Of a stretch of 64,000 nt of DNA, positions 35,538-45,409 are shown in pieces. The DNA is from Novosphingobium sp. (lineage in GTDB: Bacteria > Pseudomonadota > Alphaproteobacteria > Sphingomonadales > Sphingomonadaceae). The notes beneath the pieces were generated by a model. That model did not search any database and had not been told where the DNA came from. It saw nothing but the letters and a program-made list of their open reading frames with translations. Each line of letters starts with the position of its first letter. Within the stretch, counting starts at the first letter, position 1. The position numbers were made by a program, and so were the translations under genes. The stretch spans positions 124,001 through 188,000 of the forward strand of contig NZ_JAPZQX010000002.1 of assembly GCF_027531025.1 (NCBI RefSeq), in the 5' to 3' direction.

Positions 35538-37805
35538 TCAGCGGAATCCAAGGTTACGCACGGCAATGCTGACCTGGAAGGTATTGCCGCGCCGCGCATC
35601 GCCCGTTGCCACGAAATCGCGCCGCCAGGTGAATGCCAGTTCCAGGCAGTCATCCGCATAGGCCACACCAAGCCGCGTGCGCAGCGCCTGGAAGCCATCG
35701 TCGGTCGAGGCCGGATCCTCGTTCTTGCCGGTCAGGTTGAACACACCCGAGCCGAACAGCGACCAGTAGCGGGCAAAGGCGACGCGGCCGGCCACGCGCA
35801 GTTCCTCGCGGTCCTTGAGGTCTTCCACCGTCGCGATATTGCGGTTGAGCCGCAGATAGCCGACCTCGGCATAGGTCCGCTCGTTGCCGATAGTCGCATC
35901 GATCTCGTTGCGGCGGACGGCGAAGTTGTCCTTGTCGAGCCGGAACCGGTGCGTGAGCTTGACGAAATCCTTGTAGCGGATCTCGGTCCGCCCGACGATG
36001 TCGGACAGGCGGCTGGACAGCCCGGTTCCATCCGGCAGCAGTGTCGGCCGGTTGGTCAGGCGATAGGACTGGCCGATCGTGGTTGCCACCCGCCAGCCGG
36101 GCCGTTCCCACTGCCAGTCGAACCCATAGGTAAAGCGCACCCCGTCCTCGACCCGGTCATAGCCGGGGAAGCGGTTGAGCGCGAACAGGTTCGAATCCTC
36201 GAGATCGATCGCGCGGGCATCCTCGTTCGGGATCGCCAGGTTGCGCAGCGTCGGGCTGGCGACGACCTGGAAGCGTGGGGTCAGCACCTGATTGCCGCCC
36301 AGGAACCCGCCGATCAGCGGCCATTTCACATCGACTGCGGCCATGCCGATAGCGCGGTGCTGCCAGCCGGGATTGCCGCGATAGATCGCCGTCGCGGTCA
36401 GGCCGTTCTCGTCCGAATTGTAGACATCGCCGCGCGCCAGGGCGGTCAGCGTGATTTCCTGACCCATGCTGGTGATCCGCCGCAGGTCCCACCGCGCGCT
36501 GGCGAAGGCGCGCTGGGTATCCTGCCCGCTGGTCCGGGTGATCGCGAGACTGTTGAACTGCAGTTCGACCTTGCCGCCCAGTACCGGGTCACTCAACCGG
36601 CGGCGATAGTCGATCACCGGCAGGGCGATCGGCACCTGTCCCTGGGCATCGGCCACTCGCAGCGTCTGGGTGGCCCAGCCAGAGATCGAGAGATAGGAAT
36701 TCTCATCGATGCGCTCGGCCTCGATCACGCTGCGCAGCCGATCGTCGCGGCTGATGTCATAGCGGCGCAGGAAAGTGCGGTCGGAGGCCAGGCGTCCCGA
36801 AACGGTCAGGCTCCAGTTGGGATCGAACTGCAGCTTGCCATTGGCGCCCAGGTAGCCGCGGAAATCGTTCTGGCTGCCGCCGCCGCCCACGCCGATCGGG
36901 ATGCGCGAACCGCGGGTGGCATAACCGGTAACCTGGAATGCGCCCGTGCTGGTCAGCTGCCGGTACTGCGCCGAGACCATCGGCAGCGCCTCGGTGTAGA
37001 CATAGCCGGTGACGGCCAGGTCACGGTTGTTGCCCAGGCGCTTGTAATAGGTCTGCGAAAACTCCACCCCGTTCGACGCCGACAGGCGCACGTCCGGAAT
37101 CAGCAGGCCCGAAATCGGCCGCCCGTCGCTCGCCAGCATCAGCCCCGGCAGCGGCAGCAGCCGCGCTCCGAACAGTTCCAGCCGCGCGCCCTTGAAGCGG
37201 ATCAGCTTCTTGGCATCGTCATAGATCACCCGCTCGGCAGTGATCCGCCAGCTGGGCCTGACCGGGCAGCCTTCGCTATCCTCCACCGCGCAGGCGGAAT
37301 AAACCGCGTTGGACAGCACCACTGTGCCATCGGGCGCGCGCTGACCGCTGGCGGCGGCCAGCCGCCCGCCTTCGCGCAGGGCCAGCAGCATGTTTTCCAT
37401 CGCCCCGGCGCGCAGGTCATCATCAAGGGTAAGCTTGTCGCTGAACAGCTGGTTGCCATCGTTATCGACGAATCGGATGCTGCCGCTGGCCTCGACCTCG
37501 CCGGTCTTGCGGTTCCAGACGAGCTTGTCCGCGCGGACCGACTGACCATTGCGGCGCATCACCACATTGCCGAAGGCGGTCACGCTGTCGCTGGCGTCAT
37601 CATAGCTGACACCATCGGCTTCGAAGGCAATCGGCGCCCCGTCTTGCTCATCGCCCCGCTCGTCGGCCGGCGGTGCGGGCGGATTCGCCTCCTGCGCGTA
37701 AACGGCGGGCGCGCCCAGCGTCAGGGCCGCCGCAAGGGCGCTGGATTTCCAGCGCAGCGACGCGGAATTCGGGCAGGGCAGGCGCAACCGCGCGGAACGA
37801 GGCAT
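35538..37805 (-). CDS. lptD: LPS assembly outer-membrane protein LptD
   Basis: Inserts lipopolysaccharide into the outer leaflet of the outer membrane, with LptE. The ATG at 37805 gives 755 residues and a usable signal peptide ending in APAVYA; the frame to 37874 is longer but lacks support. The N-terminal OstA/LptA-like region (PIAFEADGVSYDDASDSVTA then FGNVVMRRNGQSVRADKLVW) is followed by a two-cysteine segment (SACAVEDSEGCPV) and a long beta-barrel with DCLELAFTWRRDFV near the end and a terminal aromatic (RNLGFR). Followed by surA after a 150-nt gap. Confidence 0.95.
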   Translation of the reverse strand: MPRSARLRLPCPNSASLRWKSSALAAALTLGAPAVYAQEANPPAPPADERGDEQDGAPIAFEADGVSYDDASDSVTAFGNVVMRRNGQSVRADKLVWNRKTGEVEASGSIRFVDNDGNQLFSDKLTLDDDLRAGAMENMLLALREGGRLAAASGQRAPDGTVVLSNAVYSACAVEDSEGCPVRPSWRITAERVIYDDAKKLIRFKGARLELFGARLLPLPGLMLASDGRPISGLLIPDVRLSASNGVEFSQTYYKRLGNNRDLAVTGYVYTEALPMVSAQYRQLTSTGAFQVTGYATRGSRIPIGVGGGGSQNDFRGYLGANGKLQFDPNWSLTVSGRLASDRTFLRRYDISRDDRLRSVIEAERIDENSYLSISGWATQTLRVADAQGQVPIALPVIDYRRRLSDPVLGGKVELQFNSLAITRTSGQDTQRAFASARWDLRRITSMGQEITLTALARGDVYNSDENGLTATAIYRGNPGWQHRAIGMAAVDVKWPLIGGFLGGNQVLTPRFQVVASPTLRNLAIPNEDARAIDLEDSNLFALNRFPGYDRVEDGVRFTYGFDWQWERPGWRVATTIGQSYRLTNRPTLLPDGTGLSSRLSDIVGRTEIRYKDFVKLTHRFRLDKDNFAVRRNEIDATIGNERTYAEVGYLRLNRNIATVEDLKDREELRVAGRVAFARYWSLFGSGVFNLTGKNEDPASTDDGFQALRTRLGVAYADDCLELAFTWRRDFVATGDARRGNTFQVSIAVRNLGFR

Positions 37806-37909
37806 GGGTTGCCTATCGCACCGCCCGCGCCTAACTGCAATCCACGCTAACCAACAGCGGACCGGGGCAGACAATCGCCCTGCCGCAAGATCCTTCTTCC
37901 GGAGCCTTC

Positions 37910-39373
37910 ATGCAGATCGAATTCGTCGCCGGTCCCCTTGCCGCTACCGTCTCCCCCGTTGCCCGTATTGTCGATCAGGATGCCTTGCCCGCCGATCTCG
38001 AGGCAGTGGTGCTGGAAGCGGCCAAGGCGGCACGGTTTACCGGCAAGGCCGGGCAGGCCTGCGATGCCTTCGTGGCGCGTGATGGCGCTGTCGTCCGGGC
38101 CGCGCTGGCCGGGGCCGGGGATGCCAAGGCCAAGGACCGCATCGCCGCGCTGGAGCGCGCCGGGGCGGCGCTGACCGCCCGCTTCCTGACTTCGGGCGCG
38201 GCGGTTCTGACGATCGACTTCACCGGCACCCGCCTGGCCCCCGTCGAAGTGGCCGCCGTGCTGCTGGGGGCACGGCTGCGGGCCTGGCGCTATGACCTTT
38301 ATCGCACCAAGCTGAGCGAGGAGCAGAAGCCCAGCCTCAAGACGATCCGCGTTGCCGGTGCGCCCGACGGCACCGAAGCTGCCTGGGCCGTGGAAGCGGC
38401 GCTGGCCGAAGGAGTGGAGTTCACCCGCGAGCTGGTGACCGAACCGGCCAACGTGATCTACCCCGCCAGCTTCGTCGAGCGCGCCCATAAGCGGCTGGAT
38501 GGCACCGGCGTGAAGATCCGCGTGCTTGACCGCGACGAGATGGCCGCGCTGGGCATGGGCGCGCTGCTGGGCGTGGCGCAGGGCTCGGTGCGCGAACCCA
38601 AGCTGCTGGTGATGGAATGGAACGGCGGCCCGGCGGGCGGCAAGCCCACTGCCTTCGTCGGCAAGGGCGTGACTTTCGATACCGGCGGGATCAGCCTGAA
38701 GCCGCCGGCCGGCATGGAAGACATGAAGTGGGACATGGGCGGCGCAGGCGCCGTCGCGGGCGTCATGCTGGCCCTGGCCAAGCGCAAGGCCAAGGCCAAC
38801 GTCGTCGGCATCTGCGGCCTGGTTGAGAACATGCCCGATGGCAATGCCCAGCGCCCCGGTGACGTGGTCACCACCATGTCGGGCCAGACGGTTGAAGTGA
38901 TCAATACCGATGCCGAAGGGCGACTGGTGCTGTGCGATGCGATCACCTGGACGCAGAAGGAATTTGCCCCCGCCGCTATCATCGATCTTGCCACCCTGAC
39001 CGGGGCGATGATCATTGCGCTGGGCCACGAATATGGCGGCATGTTCGCCAACGATGATGATCTGGCCGCCAAGCTCCTCGCCGCCGGTGAGGCCTCGGGT
39101 GACAAGCTGTGGCGCCAGCCGCTGGGCCCGGCCTATGACAAGCTGATCGATAGCCCGATTGCCGACATGAAGAATGTCGGCCCGCGCGAAGGCGGCTCGA
39201 TCACCGCCGCGCAGTTCATCGGTCGCTATGTCGACAAGGGCATGCCCTGGGCGCACCTCGACATCGCCGGGATGGTCTGGGCCAACAAGCCGGGCCAGAC
39301 CTGGGACAAGGGCGCGACCGGCTATGGCGTGCGCGTGCTTGACCGCTTCGTGCGCGACAACCTGGAAGGCTGA
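37910..39373 (+). CDS. pepA: Leucyl aminopeptidase (M17)
   Basis: A cytoplasmic dizinc aminopeptidase. The signature NTDAEGRL is at 332-339, and VGKGVTFDTGGISLKPPAGM plus KWDMGGAGAVAGVM are the metal-binding/catalytic blocks. Length is 487 residues, normal for M17. GGAG lies five bases before the ATG. Divergent from lptD and followed within three bases by the DUF2256 gene and then holC, so the three may be co-transcribed. Confidence 0.96.
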   Translation: MQIEFVAGPLAATVSPVARIVDQDALPADLEAVVLEAAKAARFTGKAGQACDAFVARDGAVVRAALAGAGDAKAKDRIAALERAGAALTARFLTSGAAVLTIDFTGTRLAPVEVAAVLLGARLRAWRYDLYRTKLSEEQKPSLKTIRVAGAPDGTEAAWAVEAALAEGVEFTRELVTEPANVIYPASFVERAHKRLDGTGVKIRVLDRDEMAALGMGALLGVAQGSVREPKLLVMEWNGGPAGGKPTAFVGKGVTFDTGGISLKPPAGMEDMKWDMGGAGAVAGVMLALAKRKAKANVVGICGLVENMPDGNAQRPGDVVTTMSGQTVEVINTDAEGRLVLCDAITWTQKEFAPAAIIDLATLTGAMIIALGHEYGGMFANDDDLAAKLLAAGEASGDKLWRQPLGPAYDKLIDSPIADMKNVGPREGGSITAAQFIGRYVDKGMPWAHLDIAGMVWANKPGQTWDKGATGYGVRVLDRFVRDNLEG

Positions 39374-39376
39374 GCC

Positions 39377-39526
39377 ATGCCGCGCATGCGGCGCAAGGCA
39401 GACCTGCCGACCAAGATCTGCGCCGCTTGCGGCCTCCCGTTCGCCTGGCGCAAGAAGTGGGAACGCGATTGGGACAATGTGAAGTACTGTTCCGATCGCT
39501 GCCGGCGCTCTAAGGGTGGCGTCTGA
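39377..39526 (+). CDS. DUF2256 zinc-ribbon small protein
   Basis: A 49-residue basic protein. Translation gives two zinc-binding pairs: Cys15-x2-Cys18 ([17 protein letters not shown]) and Cys38-x3-Cys42 ([12 protein letters not shown]). This matches the DUF2256 family, usually 40-60 residues. It begins three bases after pepA and its stop overlaps the holC start (TGATG). Function unknown. Confidence 0.88.
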   Translation: MPRMRRKADLPTKICAACGLPFAWRKKWERDWDNVKYCSDRCRRSKGGV

Positions 39527-39960
39527 TGCAGGTCGATTTCTACCAGCTGAGCCGCGATCCCGCCGAAGTGGTGGTGCCGCTGCTGGCGCGCAATACGCTC
39601 AAGGCGGGCGAGCGGCTACTGGTGGTCTCGGCCGACGACGCCCTGACCGGCCGGATCAGCGAACGGCTGTGGGCCGGGGCGGAAATCTTCCTCGCCCACG
39701 GTCTGTCCGGCGGGGCGCACGATGCCCGCCAGCCGATCCTGCTGGCCGACCAGCCGCAGCCCGCGAATGGCGCGCGCTATGTCATCCTGGCCGATGGGGT
39801 GTGGCACGAAGCCGCGCTGGGCTTTGCCCGTGCCTTCCTGCTGTTCGACGGTGCGACCATCGAGGCCGCTCGTGGCACCTGGCGCGCGCTCGACGGACGC
39901 GACAGCGTGGTGCGCAATTTTTGGCGGCAGGACGAGGGCCGCTGGACCAAGGTCCTGTGA
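39526..39960 (+). CDS. holC: DNA polymerase III chi subunit
   Basis: A subunit of the clamp-loader complex that links it to SSB. The 144-residue protein starts [20 protein letters not shown] and has LARNTLKAGERLLVVSAD and GVWHEAALGFARAFLLFDG with the usual C-terminal RDSVVRNFWRQ. Overlaps the DUF2256 gene by one base. pepA-holC adjacency is common in proteobacteria. Confidence 0.93.
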   Translation: MQVDFYQLSRDPAEVVVPLLARNTLKAGERLLVVSADDALTGRISERLWAGAEIFLAHGLSGGAHDARQPILLADQPQPANGARYVILADGVWHEAALGFARAFLLFDGATIEAARGTWRALDGRDSVVRNFWRQDEGRWTKVL

Positions 39961-40049
39961 TTCTTGCAGAGCAGCATTTTCCCCGCTAGGGGCGCGCCAG
40001 CTTTTCCAAACGCATAATATTGCCCCTCAGTTTTCCAAGGACGAACACC

Positions 40050-40472
40050 ATGGCGGTTACCCGCACCTTTTCGATCATCAAGCCCGATGCCACCCGCCGC
40101 AACCTGACCGGGGCGGTCACCAAGATGCTGGAAGAAGCCGGCCTGCGCGTCGTCGCTTCGAAGCGCATCCACATGACCCGCGAACAGGCCGAAGGCTTTT
40201 ACGGCGTTCACCGCGAGCGTCCCTTCTTCGGCGAACTGTGCGATTTCATGATGAGCGAGCCGGTTGTCGTGCAGGTTCTGGAAGGCGAAGACGCCGTCGC
40301 TCGTAACCGCGAAGTGATGGGCGCCACCAACCCGGCCGATGCCGCCGAAGGCACCATTCGCAAGACCTATGCCCTGTCGATCGGTGAGAACACCGTCCAC
40401 GGCTCGGACTCGGACGAGAACGCCGCGATCGAAATCGCGTTCTTCTTCAAGCCAGAAGAAATCGTCGGCTAA
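40050..40472 (+). CDS. ndk: Nucleoside diphosphate kinase
   Basis: Equilibrates nucleoside di- and triphosphates through a phosphohistidine intermediate. The 140-residue chain starts [20 protein letters not shown]; the catalytic His117 lies in [14 protein letters not shown] lies about eight bases before the ATG at 40050. A CATAATATT tract at about 40013-40021 may be its -10. A strong terminator follows the gene. Confidence 0.97.
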   Translation: MAVTRTFSIIKPDATRRNLTGAVTKMLEEAGLRVVASKRIHMTREQAEGFYGVHRERPFFGELCDFMMSEPVVVQVLEGEDAVARNREVMGATNPADAAEGTIRKTYALSIGENTVHGSDSDENAAIEIAFFFKPEEIVG

Positions 40473-40491
40473 GCTGTAGGGCTGCCGCTTG

Positions 40492-40529
40492 AAAAGGGCC
40501 GCCGGAGCGATCCGACGGCCCTTTTTCTT
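40492..40529 (+). terminator. Rho-independent terminator after ndk
   Basis: AAAAGGGCCG, a loop, then CGGCCCTTTTTC: a long GC-rich stem with a T-run, 20 nt after the ndk stop. Confidence 0.88.
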
Positions 40530-40604
40530 TGGCGATTTGACCCAGCGCAAGGCGGCGGCAAGCCGCAGCAGGCTATAGTTCCCTCATCCAAGAGAGGAGC
40601 CTCC

Positions 40605-40856
40605 ATGTCGAATACCCCGCACGAGCTGGCCGCCGAGTTCCCGAACGATCACGCGCTGCTCCACGACCTGAAGCTGAACAATCCCCATTTCGTGACCCTT
40701 GCGGACCGCTACCATGCGGTAAACGGCGAGATTCATCGGATCGAGGCGGGAATCGAGAACACCTCTGACGAATATGCCGAAACGCTGAAGAAGCAGCGAC
40801 TGGCCCTGGTCGACGAGATTTCCGCAATGCTGGCGAAGGCCAGGGCTGCGGCCTGA
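40605..40856 (+). CDS. DUF465 (YdcH-like) small protein
   Basis: An 83-residue helical protein with AGAGGAG ahead of the ATG. The block DRYHAVNGEIHRIEAGIENT and the preceding FPNDHALLHDLKLNNPHF are characteristic of DUF465. Predicted to be a short coiled coil. Function unknown. A perfect 14-bp inverted repeat lies just downstream. Confidence 0.88.
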   Translation: MSNTPHELAAEFPNDHALLHDLKLNNPHFVTLADRYHAVNGEIHRIEAGIENTSDEYAETLKKQRLALVDEISAMLAKARAAA

Positions 40857-40862
40857 TTGCGC

Positions 40863-40901
40863 CGATCCGCGTCATTGCTCTTCGCAAAATGACGCGGATC
40901 G
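40863..40901. repeat. Perfect 14-bp inverted repeat after the DUF465 gene
   Basis: CGATCCGCGTCATT, an 11-nt loop GCTCTTCGCAA, then AATGACGCGGATCG. The arms match exactly. There is no T-tract on either strand, so it may be a factor-assisted terminator, an RNA-stabilising hairpin or a protein-binding site. Confidence 0.7.
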
Positions 40902-40931
40902 CCTAGGCTCGCCCGCAAAGGAGAGCACGGC

Positions 40932-41177
40932 ATGAAAGGCATGGGCGGAGACGGCGGCGAGGATTGCCCGTTCCAGTTCAATTTCGATCCCGCCACCTTC
41001 AAGGTTGGCGATACGGTCAGTTACCGCGTCTCGACGATGGAAGACTGGCCCTTCGTCGGCACCCTGCTCGAAGTCCATGCCGATCACGTGGTGATCAGCC
41101 CCGGCCCGACCGAACCCGATGCCCGCTACAAGGGCACCCGCGAAAGCCGCCCGATGGTGGATGGCAGCGAGATATAA
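40932..41177 (+). CDS. Small conserved hypothetical protein
   Basis: An 81-residue acidic protein (MKGMGGDGGEDCPFQFNFDP .. DTVSYRVSTMEDWPFVGTLL .. SPGPTEPDARYKGTRESRP). It has AAAGGAGAGCACGGC ahead of the ATG, a good ribosome site. The VGDTVSYRVS..GTLLEVHADHVVISPG part looks like a small beta-barrel (SH3- or Sm-like), but no family is recognised. Its C-terminus stops 120 nt before mddA; the gap holds nothing evident. Confidence 0.65.
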   Translation: MKGMGGDGGEDCPFQFNFDPATFKVGDTVSYRVSTMEDWPFVGTLLEVHADHVVISPGPTEPDARYKGTRESRPMVDGSEI

Positions 41178-41297
41178 GAACGTTTGACTATCCAGCCTGG
41201 CAGGCCGATCATCCCTCCATGCTGGCGAGCCATCTTTGGGGCAGCCAAGACTCGCCAGCTCTTGCCCCTCCGGGTCGTGAAGACAGGAGGAACGACA

Positions 41298-42029
41298 ATG
41301 CGCGCAATCTATATGCTGGTGGCTTTGGCCTGTTACACGGCCTTCTTCCTCGCCTTCGTCTATCTCGTTGGGTTTCTGGCGGGTATCCCGCTGCTGCCCA
41401 CCCATGTCGATAAAGGCATGGCAGCCGCTCCAGCCATGGCGATGGTCTGGAACGTCGGTCTGATCGCCTTGTTCGGCATCCAGCACAGCGTCATGGCCCG
41501 CAAGGGTTTCAAGGCTGGCCTGACGCGGCTTGTCCCCGAACCGCTTGAGCGCAGTATCTACTGCCTCGCATCAGCGGTCGTGCTGGGTCTGCTTTACAGG
41601 TTCTGGCACCCGATCCCGACCGTGATCTGGGACATTGCCAATCCGCTTGGCCGAAACCTGATCTGGGCCCTGTTCCTCGCCGGGTTCGGCATCGTGTTCA
41701 TCAGCACCTGGCTGATCAACCACTTCGAACTGTTTGGTCTGGCGCAGGCTTGGAACAGCGGGCCGGGGAGCAATCCGGCCGCGCCGACGATGCGCACGCC
41801 TTTGTTCTACAAGCTGGTGCGCCATCCCATCTACACCGGCTTCCTGATTGCCTTCTGGGCCGCGCCAACGATGACCGCCGGACACTTGCTGTTTGCTGCG
41901 GGCATGACGGTCTACATCTTCATCGGCATTCACCATGAAGAGCGCGACCTGATCGGTACCTTCGGCGCGGACTATGCGGCTTACCGCCAAAAGGTCGGCA
42001 AGGTGATCCCGGGAATGGGCAAGGGCTAG
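41298..42029 (+). CDS. mddA: Methanethiol S-methyltransferase (DMS-forming), membrane protein
   Basis: An integral membrane methyltransferase that converts methanethiol to dimethyl sulfide. The ATG at 41298 has AGGAGG seven bases upstream and gives 243 residues, the MddA length. Family blocks: IQHSVMARKGFKAGLTRLVP, WDIANPLGRNLIWALF, STWLINHFELFGLAQAW, the isoprenylcysteine-methyltransferase-like RTPLFYKLVRHPIYTGFLIA and HHEERDLIGTFG. Several hydrophobic segments span the protein. Its stop overlaps the convergent purN stop by 4 nt. A relative methylating another thiol cannot be excluded. Confidence 0.88.
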   Translation: MRAIYMLVALACYTAFFLAFVYLVGFLAGIPLLPTHVDKGMAAAPAMAMVWNVGLIALFGIQHSVMARKGFKAGLTRLVPEPLERSIYCLASAVVLGLLYRFWHPIPTVIWDIANPLGRNLIWALFLAGFGIVFISTWLINHFELFGLAQAWNSGPGSNPAAPTMRTPLFYKLVRHPIYTGFLIAFWAAPTMTAGHLLFAAGMTVYIFIGIHHEERDLIGTFGADYAAYRQKVGKVIPGMGKG

Positions 42030-42979
42030 AACGCGTCGGCGGCGTCGATCAGGCTGGTCAGCTTCTTCGGCGCCACGCTGCGCCATGAACGCGCCAGCCA
42101 TTCGCCGATCTCGTCCCAGTCGTTGCGGCCAAGGTCGAGCCGCATGGCGATCCAGCCATCGCCGAAGTAGGCCGGGCGGTAATAGCGTGCGGGGTCGTTT
42201 TCGATCAGCTGGGCCTGTTCGTCGGGCCCGCTGATCTTGACCAGCAGCGCGGTCTTGCCATCGCCGTGGTGATCGAGGCTGACATAGGCGAACTTCTTGC
42301 CCTTGATGATCCCGAAGCAGGGCATGCCGTGGCTGACCACCTCGTCCGCTTCGGGCAGGGTGAGGGCGCGTTCGCGCACTTGCTGGACCAGGTATTCCGG
42401 CGCAGTCTCGCGGCTGACCAGTGCGGCCAGGCAGCGCGAATAGAGCTGGTGTTCGGCAATCAGCACCCGCGCGGCGAGGCTGTCCGCCGTATCGCCCGGC
42501 AGGATCGCCACCGGGGTCTGGCCCAGGATCGGCCCGTCATCGAGTTCGGCCGTGACCAGGTGGACAGTGCAGCCGCCGTGGCTGTCGCCAGCCTCGATCG
42601 CACGTTCATGGGTGTGAAGGCCCTTGTACTTTGGCAGCAGGCTGGGGTGGATATTGACCATCCGGCCTTCCCAGCCGCTGACGAATTCGGGCGTGAGGAT
42701 CCGCATGTAACCGGCCAGCGCCACGAACTGCGCGCCGCTCGCGCGGATCGCTGCATCCATCGCCTGATCATGCGCCGCCCGTTCCATGCCCTTGTGGGGT
42801 AGAGCAAAGGTCGGCACGCCCTCGGCCGCGGCCAAGGTCAGCCCGCCCGCATCCGGGTTGTTGGAAGCGACCAGCACGATCTCATAGGGGCAGTCCGCCG
42901 CGCGGGCAGCATAGAGCAGCGCGGCCATATTGGTGCCGCTGCCCGAAATCAGGACGGCGACTTTAGCCCGTTCAGGCAA
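42026..42979 (-). CDS. purN: Phosphoribosylglycinamide formyltransferase fused to a YjbR/MmcQ domain
   Basis: Third step of purine synthesis (10-formyl-THF dependent). Residues 1-190 are Pur[16 protein letters not shown], catalytic Asn109 and His111 in [12 protein letters not shown] and Asp147 in ELDDGP. Residues about 193-305 are an MmcQ/YjbR-type (DUF419) domain: [55 protein letters not shown]. PurN alone is about 190-220 residues, so the 317-residue length reflects a real fusion in one open frame. Overlaps purM by 8 nt. Confidence 0.93.
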   Translation of the reverse strand: MPERAKVAVLISGSGTNMAALLYAARAADCPYEIVLVASNNPDAGGLTLAAAEGVPTFALPHKGMERAAHDQAMDAAIRASGAQFVALAGYMRILTPEFVSGWEGRMVNIHPSLLPKYKGLHTHERAIEAGDSHGGCTVHLVTAELDDGPILGQTPVAILPGDTADSLAARVLIAEHQLYSRCLAALVSRETAPEYLVQQVRERALTLPEADEVVSHGMPCFGIIKGKKFAYVSLDHHGDGKTALLVKISGPDEQAQLIENDPARYYRPAYFGDGWIAMRLDLGRNDWDEIGEWLARSWRSVAPKKLTSLIDAADAF

Positions 42980-44063
42980 GATGCACCGCTTCCCAGGCGG
43001 TGCGGGCCGACCAGGCCTCGTCCGAACCCTGCACGGTGCAGCCGCGCTGGCCCGGCTCGATCGCGCCGATCACGTGGACCGTCTCACCCGCGGCCTGCAG
43101 CTCGGCGATCAGGCCCGGCACATCGTCGGCGCTGACGGCCAGGACCATGCCGATCCCGCAGTTGAAGGTGCGGGCCATTTCCGCGGGCTCGATATTGCCC
43201 TGGGCTTGCAGGAAGGCCATCAGCCGCGGCTGGGCCCAGGCATCGGCGTCGATCCGGGCATGGAGCCCCTCGGGCAGCACGCGCGGGACGTTTTCGAGGA
43301 GGCCGCCGCCGGTGATGTGGGCGAGGGCGTGGATCCGGCCACTGCGGATCACCGGCAGCAGGCTCTTCACGTAAATCCGGGTCGGCTCGATCAGATGGTC
43401 GATCAGCAGGCGGTCGGGATCGAACAGGGCGGGGCGGTCCAGCTTCCAGCCCTTGTCCGCCGCCAGACGCCGGACCAGCGAATAGCCGTTGGAATGGACG
43501 CCCGACGAGGCGAGGCCCAGCAGCACGTCGCCAGCCGCCACCTTGTCTCCGGTCAGTTGCTCGCCGCGCTCGACCGCGCCGACGCAGAAACCGGCAAGGT
43601 CATAATCACCGGCGGCATACATCCCCGGCATTTCCGCCGTCTCGCCGCCGATCAGTGCGCAGCCGGCGATCTTGCAGCCCTCGGCAATCCCGGCAACGAC
43701 GCGCTCGGCCACGCCGTTCTCCAGCTTGCCGGTCGCGAAGTAGTCGAGGAAGAACAGCGGTTCGGCGCCCTGGACGATCAGGTCGTTGACGCACATGGCG
43801 ACCAGGTCCTCGCCGATCCGGTCATGCCGGTCATGGTCGATCGCCAGCTTGACCTTGGTGCCGACACCATCGTTGGCGGCGACCAGCAGCGGGTCCTTGT
43901 AGCCGGCCGCCTTGGGATCGAAGAAGCCGCCGAAGCCCCCGATCTCGGCATCGGCGCCGGGCCGCGCGGTGGCTTTCACCAGCGGGCCAATGGCCTTTAC
44001 CAACGCGTTTCCTGCCGCGATCGAGACGCCGGCCGTTTCATAAGTGTAGGACTTTTCCGCCAT
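42972..44063 (-). CDS. purM: Phosphoribosylformylglycinamidine cyclo-ligase
   Basis: Fifth step of purine biosynthesis (AIR synthetase). The ATG at 44063 ([20 protein letters not shown]) gives 363 residues; the frame to 44147 adds an unrelated leader. Blocks: [60 protein letters not shown] and [17 protein letters not shown]. It is followed by purN with an 8-nt overlap, a common pairing, and lies divergent from the exported-protein/hdaA pair with a 71-nt gap. Confidence 0.96.
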   Translation of the reverse strand: MAEKSYTYETAGVSIAAGNALVKAIGPLVKATARPGADAEIGGFGGFFDPKAAGYKDPLLVAANDGVGTKVKLAIDHDRHDRIGEDLVAMCVNDLIVQGAEPLFFLDYFATGKLENGVAERVVAGIAEGCKIAGCALIGGETAEMPGMYAAGDYDLAGFCVGAVERGEQLTGDKVAAGDVLLGLASSGVHSNGYSLVRRLAADKGWKLDRPALFDPDRLLIDHLIEPTRIYVKSLLPVIRSGRIHALAHITGGGLLENVPRVLPEGLHARIDADAWAQPRLMAFLQAQGNIEPAEMARTFNCGIGMVLAVSADDVPGLIAELQAAGETVHVIGAIEPGQRGCTVQGSDEAWSARTAWEAVHLA

Positions 44064-44134
44064 GCGCAGGCGCCTAACGCTTTCCGGCTTGGATTTCCAC
44101 GGATGATTGGGCAAAAGGCCAGCGGTTTTCCCCG

Positions 44135-45409
44135 ATGGCTGTCGCATTCACCCCAACCTTGCCGCGCCGCTGGCGTCCCGGCCCCGCCGCCACCCTGCTG
44201 GGCGGGCTCGGCTCCCTGCTGGCTGTCGCACTTGTAGCGATCGGGCCGGAGCGGCTGATCGCGCAGGTCGAGGGCGATCGTGGGATCACGCCAGTCGCAG
44301 CCACGACCGACATCCAGGTCAGCGGTATCGCGGTCGAGGCGACGGGCAGTTCGGCAGCCGAAGCCAGGCTTAACGGCTGGAAACAGGCGCAGAAAAAGGC
44401 CTGGGAGAAGGCCGGTGGTCCGTCGATGGACGAGGCCACGATCGAAAGCATGGTCTCGGCCGTGGTGATCGAGCGCGAGCAGGTCGGCCCCCGCCGCTAT
44501 ATCGCGACGCTGGGCGTAGTGTTCGATCGCGCCCGGGCCGGGCAATACCTTGGCGCCAGCCGCGGCACCGTCGGGCAAAGCTCCGCCCCGCTGCTGGTGA
44601 TCCCGGTGCTGCGCTCGGGCGGGGCCAGCCAGGTCTACGAAGTGCGTGGCCCCTGGCAGGCCGCCTGGGCCGCGTTCCAGGCCGGGAACAGCCCGATCGA
44701 CTATGTCCGTCCCACCGGATCGGGGGGCGATTCGCTGCTGATCACCGCCGGCCAGCCCCAGCGCCGCAGCCGCGCCTGGTGGCGCAACGTGCTGGACCAG
44801 TTCCGCGCCGCAGACGTGATCGTGCCCGAGGCCCGGCTGGAGCGGCAATGGCCTGGCGGCCCGGTACGCGGCACCTTCACCGCGCGCTACGGCCCGGACA
44901 ACAAGTTCCTCGAAAGCTTCACGCTGACCGCCAATGACGAGGCGGGCGTTCCTGCCATGCTCACCACGGCGGTGCAGCGGATTGACGCGATCTATGCCCG
45001 CGCGCTGTCGCAGGGGCTGCTGAAGCCCGATGCCACGCTCAACCACGGTGGGGCGATGGATGCGGGCCTTGCCGCGCTGATCGAGGCGGCGCGCCAGGCC
45101 GAACAGGCTGCCACCGCGACCGAGGGCGAGCCCACCGCCACGCCCAGCGCCGCGCCAACCACGCCGGCGGTCATCTCCACCTTCACCGTCCAGTTCGCCT
45201 CGCCCGATGCGGCGGCGGTCGATGCCGCCCTGGCGGCGGTGCGCGGCGCGCCGGGGGTGCAGGGGGCGGCGACCACCAGCATCGCGATGGGCGGCACCTC
45301 GGTCATGCGGGTGACCTATGCGGGCGAGCTGGCCGCGCTGGCCGATGCCCTGCGCGCCCGCGGCTGGCGCGTGACGATGGGCCCGAACGCGCTGTCGATC
45401 CGCCGCTGA
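44135..45409 (+). CDS. Exported or membrane-anchored protein of unknown function upstream of hdaA
   Basis: A 424-residue protein. A basic N-terminus and hydrophobic segment ([17 protein letters not shown], about 21-37) form a signal anchor. The next region ([20 protein letters not shown] then [14 protein letters not shown]) resembles DUF2066-like periplasmic proteins, but the assignment is weak. A C-terminal 70-residue part ([20 protein letters not shown] .. [20 protein letters not shown]) has a ferredoxin-like or metal-domain-like pattern without a CxxC. It is coupled to hdaA by a one-base overlap (TGATG), which suggests a conserved pair. Confidence 0.75.
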   Translation: MAVAFTPTLPRRWRPGPAATLLGGLGSLLAVALVAIGPERLIAQVEGDRGITPVAATTDIQVSGIAVEATGSSAAEARLNGWKQAQKKAWEKAGGPSMDEATIESMVSAVVIEREQVGPRRYIATLGVVFDRARAGQYLGASRGTVGQSSAPLLVIPVLRSGGASQVYEVRGPWQAAWAAFQAGNSPIDYVRPTGSGGDSLLITAGQPQRRSRAWWRNVLDQFRAADVIVPEARLERQWPGGPVRGTFTARYGPDNKFLESFTLTANDEAGVPAMLTTAVQRIDAIYARALSQGLLKPDATLNHGGAMDAGLAALIEAARQAEQAATATEGEPTATPSAAPTTPAVISTFTVQFASPDAAAVDAALAAVRGAPGVQGAATTSIAMGGTSVMRVTYAGELAALADALRARGWRVTMGPNALSIRR

